A program made the translations under genes and the position numbers. The notes beneath the pieces were generated by a model. That model was not told the DNA's origin. It was given only the letters and a program-made list of their open reading frames with translations, and searched no databases. Below, piece after piece: positions 11,111 to 22,242 of a stretch of 64,000 bases of DNA (its first letter is position 1; each line of letters opens with the position of its first letter). Origin of the DNA: Ophiodon elongatus (lineage: Eukaryota; Chordata; Actinopteri; Perciformes; Hexagrammidae); contig JACSYO010000199.1 of assembly GCA_016806645.1 (NCBI GenBank), forward strand, positions 248,001 through 312,000. The letters run 5' to 3'.

Positions 11111-11753
11111 TTTTCATGTGCACATAGACATGACTGAGTGCTACATACAGGACTTATCAAAGTACTGTTTATTGGATAAGTGATCATTGAATTGCATTTT
11201 TCTTTTTTGAAAGGAAAAGACCAGCATCAAACACTGAAACTCTATCAAAGATAGCAAGTGATACTAACTGGCTGATATCCAGTTGTTTGGGTTGAATCCA
11301 CCTAGGCCACTAACAGTTATAGTTTCTCAACTGTGAAGACACGGATTGTGTGCTTCTATAGACCACCACTGATCTAAAAAGGACTCAGCTCATTTACTCA
11401 GCTGCCCTGAAAAACTTCCCTTCACTCTGTGCTGTTAAGTTTTCCCCAGTGTGAAACCTGACATGTTGATCTACACCACCTGACAGAGCAAGACGGCAAA
11501 CCCATTCATCGTCCCTCTTCCTCCTTGTTTGATGCTACAGCCCTGGGACTTCAACGCCTACAAGGTCAGTGGATTGTGGCTGTCCACACACCACACCAAG
11601 TTGACAGCTACAAGGAACTGAGGTACACCCTACACATAATACCTACCAAAACGTGGTCAGAGGTCCTCTTGGAAACATGCTAATTTCATGGCAATTTCTG
11701 CTTTTTGGTCAATGACGCAAACTGGCAGCTTTTTCAGTGTCTGCCAATTTAGG
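11111..11753. other. intronic sequence, nothing recognised
   Basis: Mixed composition. Around 11450-11640 it is less AT-rich, but the frames are interrupted and I cannot assign it. Confidence 0.4.
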
Positions 11754-11756
11754 TTT

Positions 11757-11990
11757 AATTAGGGCCCGAGCATCGACGTCGTCGGAGCGAAGGACCTATT
11801 GTTGTTCTAATGTTTTTTTTTTTTTAATTAGGGCCCGAGCAACGACGTAGTCGGAGCTAAGGACCTATTGATTTTCTAATGTTTTTTATTTTTTATTATT
11901 AGGGCACCCGAGCACCGACAACATCGGTCCGGGAAGACCCTATTGAAACTGTAATATTTATTAGGGTCCGAGCACCGACGTTCTCCAGCA
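11757..11990. repeat. four tandem GGGCCCGAGC modules
   Basis: Modules start at 11757, 11826, 11898 and 11960 (spacing 69, 72 and 62). Each has ATTAGGG(C)CCCGAGCA, a CGACGT-type segment, GAAGGACC or GAAGACCC, and TATTG, separated by T-rich spacers. Confidence 0.85.
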
Positions 11991-12159
11991 TAATGCCAGC
12001 ACACAAAACTTTTGATGTTTTGTGGAATGCTGTTGCCGTGGCGGCACATTCTTCGACATGAAAAACTAAGTTGCTTTTGAGGGGTTAAAAATGCTTGAAA
12101 GATAACCTTTAAAGATACACATTTAAAGCCAAAAATGTATGTCCCTTATATGATTTGAA

Positions 12160-12725
12160 TGCTTCAGAGTGGCAAGTCTACCGGTTCAACCGGTATACCG
12201 GTTTCAAATTTCCATACGGTATGAGTTTTTCATATACCGTCATACCGGTGTATAGCCGTAACAACTGTTGTCGCTCTTCGGCAGGCAGCAAAATATATTG
12301 TTCACCGCTCACCGCCAAGGGCGCAGCGGGCGGAGCTACTTGTCTTCCGGTATTGAGATGGAGTCATGGTTATAACTTTATAAAAACAATTAATAACCCA
12401 CAACTAACGCTCTTTAACAGGGGAAAACACCACGACACAACAGTTTGTGACACATAAACAATTTGTAACACTAATAATTGTACATTTATAAAATTACGCC
12501 GCCGAACTGCATGCTGGGTACAGACTTAGGACCCAGGGGAATGTAGGTGAAAAAAAACAGGAAGAGACAGAACGGAAGAGCCACACGAGCGGTGAAAAAC
12601 AAGCGGTGAACAGCTGTTAGTTTCGGCGTCAATGAATGAATGTGTTTACTCGAAAAAAAAATACCGTGATATACCGTGAAACCGCCAGAATCTTACAAAA
12701 GATTTTGCCCATACCGCCCAGCCCT
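12160..12725. mobile_element. nested TACCGG-type non-autonomous element
   Basis: The left part has CTACCGGTTCAACCGGTATA and CATATACCGTCATACCGG. The right part has ATACCGTGATATACCGTG, AAACCGCCAGAA and CATACCGCCCAGCCCTA. On the other strand that end begins TAGGGCTGGGCGGTATGGGC, a familiar hAT-like MITE terminus in fish. The left end is worn (CAGAGTGGCAAGTCTACC) and I could not find a convincing target duplication. The internal 100-residue open frame from 12155 is not a protein gene. Confidence 0.6.
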
Positions 12726-12755
12726 ACATGTAGACTTAAAAAAAAGTCTACATGT
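12726..12755. repeat. 12-bp perfect inverted repeat with A6 loop
   Basis: ACATGTAGACTT, six A, AAGTCTACATGT, directly at the right edge of the nested element. Confidence 0.95.
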
Positions 12756-13619
12756 GTACCGGAAGTCGGCCATTTTTTATTTTGTGTGAATTTCTCATAT
12801 TTATTATGCCATTTCCAAGCGCTATACTTTAACAAACTCCTCATAGGGAATTTATCAGATCATCTTCAAATTCAATCAGTACAATCCCAAGACCTTAATG
12901 ATTAAAAGTTATCAAAAGCTTAAGGTTTCATGGTGTGGGCGTGGTGTGGCTGCCATTTTACATGGTTCGCAATCATACATCAAGCTGTTGTCAAAACTGT
13001 CCCAAAGTTGACATGCTTGATGAGAGTCATTGCTTGAAGAATTTTGCATGCCAATATTAACCCATAGTCATAGTGCCACCGACTGGGAAACCATGGCCAT
13101 ACGCAGCATTCAGAAATACAGAGATCCAAACACTGGGTGACACCTACTGCAGCCCATACATGTGGTTTCCCTTCTCTAAATATATATATTTAAAAATGTT
13201 TCGAGAGCTAAAATGAGCTAACAATCGTTTTAAAGCCATGTCAGTAGGCATTAGTATAAATGACCTGAAAAGCATTAGACGGTGAGATTCAGGTTTCAAT
13301 GAATGATTTAAACTACATTCTGAAAATTCAGAAGAGGCTAAAACAGTTTACAAAACATCCGCAAATGAAAGCTCACAATGTTTAATTTAAGTGTTTGACT
13401 AACAGCAAATTTACCCCACTTTTCTCTCTCAACCTCTCTATTCACTGCACATCCTTTTTTCTTTGACTCCTCACTTGTTTCCCTTGCCAATGTGTATTAC
13501 TATATTACTATCAGACCCTCCAGCACAAACACACAGTTGGTTTAGAGACCTGCATTTACTTCGACAGTCTGTTATTTTACAAAAACTATCAGTGTTCACA
13601 TTCACAAATATTACGTTTT

Positions 13620-13640
13620 TAGTTGTTGTTGTTGTTGTTT
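13620..13640. repeat. short (GTT)n run
   Basis: About six GTT units followed by a T run, inside the composite repeat. Confidence 0.85.
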
Positions 13641-13882
13641 TTTTATCTTTACAGGCGTTCATCTAAAATAGAATTCAGAGATTCCCTCAAAACATTCTAG
13701 GTTTAAGCCCCTGCAAAATTACATGACACCGCCGTTGCTCCACGCATGAAATATGGTCTAACCTGTGTAAGCAGTGTCTGATGATCAAGCAAGTGCAAGG
13801 TCACGTCAACCAGCAGCCAGCAAGTAGCCTTGACGTGTGCAAAGGTGCGAGGGCCCGACCAATGCTGCTTGCAGCTTTAATT

Positions 13883-14696
13883 CAGATTAAAGTGGGCTGT
13901 CCAGTGGGGAATCTGCAGCATTATCCATACACTGCAAAAGCTAAAACACCAACAAGGGAAGGAGTAAAATAGGTTTTCTACATTATTTATATCTGTCCTA
14001 CAGGAGGACAGGCAGTCAGAGCTAATGAGAGGCCGAAGCTTTGAAGCCATGGAGGTGAATGGTATGAATTAAGTACCACAATTAGACATGTTTTGCCATG
14101 TGCGAATGCCTTCTAATTTTACCCAGAATTATGAGCCCAGTCTTATCTAAGTTTTTATTAGGATTTGAATATAATTAAGTTTCCTCCACACCCGTATCTC
14201 GGAGAAGGTCAGGCTCAACTGCATAGCGGTCCCCAGGAGCTGGTAGGGTTGATGTAAAATACAGAGGACATTAATAAGCCATGAGCATATACAACATAAA
14301 GTGGAGTGGAATGGATGCATTGCCTTCTCTGCCGCAGCAAGCGAGTGAAGTGTGCCAGCCAGACTTGACCCCTGTCCCTGGCACTGCCGGTGCCCGCCGT
14401 CCTGCCCTGTGCCATGCTGATATGCTATCTGCCCAAACAGATGCCTGCTCTGGCCTTGCAGTGCAACTCTCTAGTCCCCCACTTTACCAGTAACTGCCTG
14501 CTGATGTTTTGACCACCCTAGCGCTCTGTATCACTCTTGTCTCCTTGAGGAAGCACATCAGAAAGATAACCGAGACCGACACTGACCTCGCTGTTAAAAG
14601 GAAGCTGCTTGCCGGTGAAAGGTCTGCGTGAGTCTGGGACAAACATGACATCAAGACATCGAGCAAGAGCAAACATGGTGTAAATGTTTGGCCTAC
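13883..14696. other. intronic sequence just downstream of the sorcs2 exon
   Basis: Relatively GC-richer than its surroundings around 14300-14700. I see no further SorCS-like codons. The open frames at 14215-14736 do not match a family and are in other frames than the exon. Confidence 0.4.
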
Positions 14697-14764
14697 CTCC
14701 ACAGTGAGCTCTCCAGCACCTTGGTTGAGTCAGCATGGTAGTACTTGGTCAGGATCAGAATGAC
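14697..14764 (-). CDS. sorcs2: SorCS2 VPS10-domain receptor, internal coding exon (probably exon 2)
   Basis: Seen: on the minus strand, a pyrimidine-rich tract ending CTTGTGTTACAG is followed by 68 bases with no stop, then a GTAGGC donor. The exon starts in phase 0 (GTC) and ends two bases into an Arg codon. It encodes VILILTKYYHAD, then STKVLESSLW, then split R. Known: SorCS receptors are type I membrane proteins of the VPS10/sortilin family. Their luminal ten-bladed propeller binds neurotrophin-type ligands, and they act in neurons in receptor sorting. The VILILTKYYHAD...KVLESSLWR stretch lies just after the propeptide at the start of the propeller, and from memory the YYHAD and KVLESSLWR wording fits SorCS2 better than SorCS1 or SorCS3. 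Inference: this is exon 2, with exon 1 beyond the right edge and exon 3 beyond the left edge, since neither is visible here. The exon is too short to appear among long open frames. A hAT MITE begins 65 bp upstream of the acceptor. Confidence 0.75.
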
Positions 14765-14829
14765 CTGTAACACAAGGTGGAGGAGAGATATACATATAAG
14801 CTAATACTGAAGAAAATGACTAGTTAGTG

Positions 14830-15076
14830 CAGTGGTTCTCAAAGTAGGAGGTGGGTCCTCCAAGGAGATTGTTGTGAAAATAAAGTTGAATGATCATAGT
14901 GGGAACAATAAACAAACACGAATGCCCTGATGCTAGCATAGCTATATTGATAACCTCAAGGTAAACCATACACCTTGGCTTTTTTTCCTACTACTCTCTT
15001 AATATTGTTAAAGACTGATACACATAAATCTGTCAACGCCAGGATGGGCATGACGGAAGACGTTTGAGAGCGACTG
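14830..15076. mobile_element. hAT-type MITE, 65 bp upstream of the sorcs2 exon
   Basis: Left end CAGTGGTTCTCAAAG; the complement of the right end is CAGTCGCTCTCAAAC (12 of 15 identical). The flanks AGTTAGTG (14822-14829) and GGTTAGGG (15077-15084) agree at 6 of 8 positions, an aged hAT target duplication. The CAGTGGTTCTCAAAG start is common among fish hAT elements. Length is 247 bases with no transposase. Confidence 0.8.
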
Positions 15077-15084
15077 GGTTAGGG

Positions 15085-18000
15085 AATGAAATCAGGGCCC
15101 TAGTCAGGCTTTTCAAATTACTTATAAATCAAAGCAGACACCAACAACCGCTAAAAGAATTTTGATGGGATATGAAAAAGTCAAGTATGTTTTTTATTAA
15201 TCTAGATTATAATCCATTATAACTCATACAACTGCTCAATACATGTTTTTACTTATTTCAAAAGCTTTGTATTTTAGTTTCCCTAAATATTTAAAAGGTA
15301 TGTTATCTGACTGTTAAAGCTTTTAATTTAAAGCATTCACATTTGCCATTGATCTTGAGGTCTCCAATGCTAAATAACAGTACTAACAGGTATCACTTCG
15401 GTTAATGTCCGACTGAATATTGTGCAGTGGTAAATTTAACATAGAAATTTCATTAAAAATGATTCCTGAAGTTGGGCTAGAGTAGTAAAATACACGTCTT
15501 CTCCTGTTGTGTCTATAATCGCTCTACAATTTTTCAATGTAGTAATCTGGAGTCTTTGGGTGCGTTTGTAAATGGTCACTCCAAGCATCGGAGAGCAAAA
15601 TGGACCGTTTGTAAATTCGTTGCGCTGTTGTAATGTACCATTCAGTTATTCGGAGTGCTTATACTCTGGGGACTCTGTCTGAGGAGTTGAAGCAGCAGAG
15701 TACTATGGGCAGTTAATGTCAAAGTTACTTGTTTGCCATACTATTTAAGAAAACAAAGATAACTATGTGACATTTTCAAGAACTCGTGCTATAATGTGAG
15801 TTATACGTTTTTCAACCTATTTTCATAGGAATATTGTTACACACTCATGTCTCATCATAATCATTGTCATCCTCACTGGTGACAAGCTCTTGCACAAGAT
15901 TATAAGTAGGAAAAGTGTATGATAGGAAACATCTTCTTTTACCCATTTTAACTTAGCAACTGTTTGTTAATTCCTATTGAAATAGAACACCATTGCTCTA
16001 ATTTTAGGGATGAGCATCAGATTGGATTTACGAACGAACCATTTGGCTGCGTCCAAAATTCCATTCTCATATACAATTTTTCAGAATTGTGTGCATCGAT
16101 CCATTTTTTTGTGTATAGAAAAATCTTTTGTGGAAAAACTGTAATACAGCTTTTTTTCCAAAAAGGTCAACCCAGACACACACACACAATTCCTAATACT
16201 GAAAATAAATACCTATTGCAATACTTTCATCAGTGGGGGCTCACTCACCATTGTGTTACCTTCTTCGGCAATAGATAATGACTTAACAGACATTTATTTA
16301 ATTTAAAATCTTCAAGATTGCCGGTTTAACATTTCTCATGTTTATTTTAATTTTAAAAGAACTAACATTTGCAGTTTTAATCGCCAAGACTTGAGGGAAG
16401 GTTTTTAATCAATAACCTTATAACCTCAAAAACTGTCGATAGACCTGCATACATGTTTGGCCAAGATTTAATCTAATCTGTTGTCTGCATTTATATTTCA
16501 AGTCAAGACAGCCTTGAGGGAACTCCATCTGCACTGCTGATTTTTATGCTGAGTATTGTTTGAGGGTGCTTGGTGAAACTATTACCCAGAACAGATAACG
16601 GTCTTGTTTGCCACTATGATTCTAGAGAGAGCTTACAGTGCTTTTCCCCATTGTTACTCCTTGTCTCCTTTGTGAAAGCAAAATTATGAATTGATCTTAA
16701 ACACATTTTTTGTGGACTTATTTAATAATTAAGAAATCTCAAATTTATAGTTTATTTCTGGGTCATGGGGAAAAAAAGGGAAATAAATAAAATATAGGGA
16801 TGCATTATTCATGTATGGTCCAGGACACACGCATCTAAACTGGATCAGAGAATCTTGTCTTTCATTCTTCTGAGCACTCCTTTGACAGCTAGGTCTGCTG
16901 GGATTTGCATAGGCAGCGGGGTGGGGGTGGGGGGGGGGCATGACAGGCATGCTTGCAGTCCTAGGATGTGACACGAGAGAAAAACCAGGCCTTCTTTTGG
17001 CAGATGGGAGTTGATAGGCCAAGGGGGTCCTGTCCAGAGGCAGCTGCCAACAGCAGGCTGTGTTGAAGGTGGCTGCTCCCACAGAGTCAAGCTGCAATAG
17101 GTACACTCCTGATACATCTTAATGTGGAAAGAAAGCACAGCCTGAGTCACCATATTCTCTGGGGTGATAGTACATGATTATAACTCTTAATTTTACGCTA
17201 CATCTTTCCTTGATTTTCTTGGTGACTTGCAGAACATGTGCATGAACATTTTTACAGTCTCGTCTCCTCGAAAAAATGAAAGACAGCTATTAGTGCCCAG
17301 CTATTAGTGCCCAAGGCTTTGACATTGCCCTCTTGTGTCAGGGAGAGACCAAACAGCCTGTAGCGTCAGTTAGTATTCAAAAAGAAAACCTCAAGACCTT
17401 CCACTGAGGTGGTGCTGGATTTGAACTGTATCTTAGAAGAGTTTTCTTACGCACAAGACTCAGTTAAAGCGGAGAACCACAGCTGGGGAAATACAGAATG
17501 AGCTTGAGAGCTCTAGACCAATTTCTACAGCACAGACTGCCATCAAAGCCACTCAATGGAGTATCTGGGCACTTGGCTCAAAGATACTGAAACTCAGGAG
17601 TTCCAACCCTGGAGCATGGCTTCTAATGATGTTTATAGAGTCCTGAAAACCGGAACAGAGAACATTTTCTGGAGCAGCAGCCTGCTTACCAGGGCTGATA
17701 ACAACCTTGGTAACAGCTCTAACAGATGCAGTTACAGCAAACAACCTGATTTGTATCTGACTCTAACTGTCATAAAACTCTCTCTTTGCTGATGCAGAAT
17801 TAGACAGTATCCATATCTGAACAAGCCACTGTTTGAGGCTCTCTGAGTCATGCAGCATGTAGAAAGTGTTCCCCAAGTGGTCGTTGGCCTGTTATGACTA
17901 AACTGGTGTCTCTGGAAACAGGCTGTCCGCCTCTGCGCAGCTGTCCTTCTCCTAATGAGATGCTGGTGCAAAGCTTGACACTCTACAGTACAGGCAGTAA

Positions 18001-18781
18001 CATCACCGGTCCCTTGACTTAAGGATTAGATCTACAGTACCATACTGAACACTACATGTGCCTCCCAAACCTAATCTTGTTTTAAAGACCCAGAGAAATA
18101 AAAAATAATCCATCTGTATTAATGGTTCAATTATGTCTTGTTATATGGCAAATAAAACCCCTTCACCATCAAATCCCTGTCTTTTCTCTTCTGTAAAATG
18201 GGTTAAAATGTTTAATACCTCATCCTGCACTTAAGGTTTACAAAAATGCATCCAATCAGATGAGACTTGGGGCGACTAGCTAGCCACATTCATGTAAAAT
18301 TGCATTCACCATTTGTGGATCGTATTAGCTAACCGAACAATATGGAGACAAGAAGAGATATCAGTGGGCAAAAACTTGTTTTTATCTCCAAAACGGTGTG
18401 GCTGAAGCTTAATTAATTCAAGGGAAACTTTGCAGATTTTCAACTCGCTCTGTGTCACTACGATGCAGGCAGTACATGCAGGTGAGCTTCCAGAGCTCCC
18501 AAACTCCTCCGGTAGTTTTGCATCATCGGGGGGATGTTCATCTACATGTAGTTCACCAGCTGTTTGGTGCTGAACAGGTAGTGCACAGTAGGTTTAACAA
18601 AGGCTTCTTGCGAAACACATCTGCTAGCTACTGCTGCTCATGTTTTCGGCCACAACATCTTAACAATGAGTCAAAGAAGCTAGAAGCCTTGGTAGAGTGT
18701 AACTTCAGAGTTTAGTGATAGATTTGAGCCACTGTTTTTATACAAATATTGATTAGTGCAGTTTTAGAGCAAATTGGGATT
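15085..18781. other. long intronic stretch, few recognisable features
   Basis: It holds a G-rich tract at 16918-16938 and a 14-bp perfect tandem duplication (AGCTATTAGTGCCC at 17285-17298 and 17299-17312). Two segments, near 15548-15790 and 18360-18720, have the feel of old interspersed repeats, but I cannot define their ends. No splice-bounded coding exon is recognised. Confidence 0.4.
16918..16938 (+). other. G-quadruplex-capable G tract
   Basis: GGGG, T, GGGGG, T, then an uninterrupted run of about ten or more G. Confidence 0.65.
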
Positions 18782-18900
18782 AGACCCGCAACTAAAAATT
18801 ATGCAAATTATCGATTACTCCGCCTGTTATTTTCTTGATTAATCAATTAATCATTTGGTGTTTAAACAACTGAACGTTGTGAAAAATAATCATCATAATA
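18782..18900. mobile_element. fragment of a dispersed teleost repeat (CGATTAATCAATTAATC type)
   Basis: CGCAACTAAAAATTATG, then TTATCGATTACTCCGC, CTGTTATTTTCTTGATTA and ATCAATTAATCATTTGG. This resembles the head of a widespread fish repeat with alternating GATTAAT words. Only about 100 bases are clear and no ends are defined. Confidence 0.5.
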
Positions 18901-21115
18901 ATGTCAAAGTGCTTCTTTGTGTAAAAGTGAGCTTCACCTACAAATAGTAAAGATGAATGGAAATGTTTTGATCATACTATTCTGTGCAGATAACACGTTG
19001 TTTATGTGTGTGATTTTATATTGAAAGATGAACTACAGGAAATATCTGTTCAGGTGTAAAGTTGGGAAATTGGAGAAAGAAACTTGTCCCCGCCTTCCCC
19101 ATATTCCTCTTAGGTCTAAATGTTGTGTGTGGAGAAAGGGAGTAAGAACTTTCTGTCAATGTCCTAAATTAGTTTTTCTTTAACAGAGAATGAAAGTGAA
19201 ACTGAGGAGACTAAGAGCTGCCAGGGCCCAGTGAAGCACAGGCAGCATCTCTCCCACAGCCACCTCCTCTAGGTCACATGAAAACATACACATATGTAAT
19301 ATTGTTAATGGTGTGTTTTCAGACTACACTTCTACTTGAAAAAGCGTTAATACAACATTTTATTTGAGAATTCTTTTATACATTTATTTACTATTTATTC
19401 ATATATCACACTACTTGTTTGAAACTAAGACTCTGGTAAACCCATTTCAAGCACCAAAACAATTTGTCCGCATGGGTAAAGGAATGGTTTCACAAGAGAT
19501 TTAAAGAATTCAACTTTTCATCTTTTGGGCCAAATTATCTCTTTCCACAGTGCTCGAAGACAAATGGGCACCTTAGTGCAGAGAGTGCTGAGATTTGTTT
19601 TGCAGTCCCAGTGCTGGGTTAGAAAAGCAGCTCCACATAAAAATGTCATCCTCTACAGCCTCGAACAGCTTGCATCCTTTCTCTGACACAAAATACATAT
19701 AGCCTGCTGGTTACAAGTAAACCCTGTCTACAATATAAATCTATAATTATAACTCTCTAAATGTGTTACACATCAAATGCCATCATCCTCTGTCTTGTGC
19801 ATGAAAAAGAGAAGGGTAAAGAAACTATGCTCTAAAAGTCATCAATTCATCAGCCCCTTGAGAATGAGGTATTCATCACTCATCCAAATGCTGATGTCAA
19901 TAAAATATTCTCCCTTTCTATCCCCACGTTGAGTCTTCAAGGCCTAAGTTCTGCTCAATTGTAAAATAATGTTTCTTTGGGGATAAAGCGGAGAGGGCAA
20001 GGATGTATTCGGCCATAAATCACTACTGGCAGGAGGTTGAGAGAGCGTTTATTTGGCAGCATCAAACCTAGCCACATTGACAAAACTGCTGAATAGCACA
20101 GAAGCCAGATTCCTCTATCGCCTCTCGTGTACAGAGCAGTGTGTTCGGACTACAACTTGGCAGCTTCTACCTTCAGCTCATTGGACTAAAGGGAATTGGC
20201 ACAGAGTACCCAAAGAGTAAAAAAAATGAAAACTCCCCTCTTTTTTAGGAAATGCCATGCCTTTAAGTTGTAATTTAATGCAAATAAATCACAGGTCCAT
20301 TCTTAAAAATCAAAAAGTATCAGAAAACATGTCAAGCTAAAGTAGAAAAAGTCTGGGAGCTCATTTTTTGCATCTCATTTTTTACAAAAAGTCTCTGCAT
20401 TCTATGTTGATTCAGATAACAACTTGTAAGAAAGTTTGTGATGAACTTGCTGACCTAATCAAACTGTTGTAGAGGAAGTATCCCTCTATTGTAGCCTCCT
20501 TGTAATACCACGACCACATAATCAGACACTTTAGGTTTCTTGTTTGTAAGCTAGTTGATAATGGGCCTAGTGGCTTTTATTGGGGAAAAGTCAACAGGGC
20601 GGTCAAGACCCACAGATGACTTCATACAGGAGCTACAAGAGACCCCATTGAGAGTCAAGCTCATAGCTGAGCTTCTCATGAACTCCAGCTTGACAACTGC
20701 TGTTTGTTCCAGAGACATTCCCATCAACTGTGTGCTATAAATCAGCCATTGAGGAGACAGAGGGAGAAAGCTTTCAGGAAAGAAAGAGACTGGGGGTAAA
20801 TAAAGACAGAGAGAGTCCGAAGCTCTCGAGAAAGAATGCACTCATTCATTTTTAAAGCGAAAACAGTGAAATACATGTATTTGTAAGTATGTGACACCCA
20901 GTCCTTCTCCCTCCCGTTGCTACACATTCTCCAGAAGCAGACCACACACATCAACAATTAATCACAGTGTGTAATAAGAGGGAGGAACTTATTTTTGTCT
21001 ATTTCCCCCAAAAAGAAGATGAAGACCAATTTATATTCATGGGACACAAAAGTAAATTCCATGGCGATTATATTTGGGGAATGAGCCTTTGACGACATCT
21101 GTGTGTGTGACAGAT

Positions 21116-21116
<1 letters not shown>
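18901..21116. other. intronic stretch, nothing firmly recognised
   Basis: 19980-20170 is less AT-rich and could be a conserved non-coding block, but nothing inside identifies it. Open frames at 20551-20841 on both strands are short and without family resemblance. Confidence 0.4.

Positions 21117-21207
<91 letters not shown>
21117..21207. repeat. (CT)n microsatellite, about 90 bases
   Basis: Long CT array with two TTT interruptions. It produces Arg-Glu open frames on the minus strand that are artefacts. Confidence 0.97.
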
Positions 21208-21210
<3 letters not shown>

Positions 21211-21705
21211 GATGCACACACTCTAGTGCATGAAGCCTTTCACGTTGTTGCGTAATCTGTAACTTTGATTTTAACCTTAAACCAGTGTCGGTAATCATCT
21301 TCAAAAACCCTTTTGATATTTTTGTTTTAATTCTCATTACATCCTGACAGCAATCAATGAATGAAGAGACCAGAGAGACCAGAAATCTGATGACTGGCTC
21401 TCGAAGGCCTGTAATAAGTCCATTCAATCATTTCATTTGGCCTGAATGTAAGGATTAGAGAGGCTACCTGCCATGCTTGTAATGATAATTTTGGGGGAGT
21501 GGCTTTAGAGGAAGGCCTGAAGGGATGGGCTGTGTTGCTTGGCAATATGTTTGCTAGAACGTTTCGAGCTAGTGCTGCTAGCTCGAATCATTGGAAAAGA
21601 GTTGGTAACACTAGGCTGGGTCTTTCTGTTGGATAATTTTTTAAACCTAGCGTACTCTTAAGATTACCAACCCTGCCGTTAAACCTTTGTGATTATTTTG
21701 GAATT
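21208..21705. other. intronic sequence, one short hairpin
   Basis: Apart from the 10-bp inverted repeat at 21563-21587, nothing is recognised. Confidence 0.4.
21563..21587. repeat. 10-bp perfect inverted repeat
   Basis: TTCGAGCTAG, TGCTG, CTAGCTCGAA. Confidence 0.9.
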
Positions 21706-21850
21706 TTACTTTTTGCCTTTATTTGATACAGCAGAGAAGAGAATCAGACATAAAATCTTAAATCAAAAAGAGAGGGAGATGACATGCAACAAAGATCCAT
21801 GGCCGAATACAAACCAGAGATGTTCTACTTTGATGCAACTGCTATTGTAG
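21706..21850 (-). mobile_element. tRNA-derived SINE of a second family, decayed
   Basis: TTTGCCTTTATTTGATACAG, GCAGAGAAGAGAATCAGACA, GAGAGGGAGATGACATGCAA, CAAAGATCCATGGCCGAATA, CAAACCAGAGATGTT. In fish this order is the 3' part of a minus-oriented SINE whose head normally ends in TTAACCACTAGGCTACC. The B-box area is worn and the A-box end is not clear. Confidence 0.55.
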
Positions 21851-22242
21851 TCAATGTCCACCGTTTCTGTCTCTGAATTGTCTTGCTTTCATCTCTCTTC
21901 CTCGACTGCTTTACATGCAAGTCTATTTTTTTGCAAGAGTAAATTGTGATTCTAAAGCATGGAATTCACGTGTGAATAAATATATGCATATTGGTACCTG
22001 ACTTAATATATAATGACACATTCATTAGTCACTGGCTTTGTTTTTAGCCATTTTGACAATGTGGTCTCTAAGTTGGGCTAAATGTATCCTTTAATGGTAA
22101 AGTTCACCCAAACTACAGTACAAAAGTTTCCTAAAAACTCTTAGTGGTAAGTAGTCATGCAGACAGCTGTGGGTTTATTTCTCCAGGTTTTGAGATAACT
22201 GCAATATATTTCTGCTTCAATGAATGTATTTTTGTTTATTGT
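21851..22242. other. intronic sequence, nothing recognised
   Basis: AT-rich spacer before the candidate LTR. Confidence 0.4.

Larger units (their letters stand above)
11755..13882 (-). mobile_element. composite GGGCCCGAGC-family repeat with nested element
   Basis: The left edge has four tandem head modules. The right edge reads GCGAGGGCCCGACC, AATGCTGCTTGCAGC, TTTAATT. On the minus strand that edge begins AAAGCTGCAAGCAGC, which I recognise as the start of a common fish repeat that ends in CTCGGGCCCTAATTAAA. Between them, GGTGTGGGCGTGGTGTGGC, GCCATTTTACATGG and ATAGTGCCACCGACTGG are also typical of this family. A short TTTAATT repeat is present at both ends (11754-11760 and 13876-13882). A TACCGG-type element interrupts it. 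The transposon class is not established. Confidence 0.6.
1..14696 (-). other. sorcs2: sorcs2 intron downstream of the exon, partial
   Basis: Inferred. The donor at 14695-14696 opens this intron on the minus strand. I looked for the next conserved exon (encoding a segment like DFGTSYTKL...ICPTNKRK) across 1-14690 and did not see it, so the intron probably runs past the left edge. It is dominated by repeats: a 2.6-kb L2 LINE, SINEs, a hAT MITE and a 2.1-kb composite element. Confidence 0.5.

Noticed and set aside
16729..17153. 125- and 102-residue minus frames, considered as an exon
   Set aside because: Overlapping frames pass through a poly(C) tract, with no matching splice borders and no family resemblance.
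19187..19272. Acceptor-like TTTCTTTAACAG followed by a 27-codon frame ending in TAG, like a terminal exon
   Set aside because: Short, no recognised peptide and no upstream partner exon on the plus strand. Such acceptor-like sites are common by chance.
20958..21427. Arg-Glu-rich minus frames
   Set aside because: They translate the CT microsatellite at 21117-21207.
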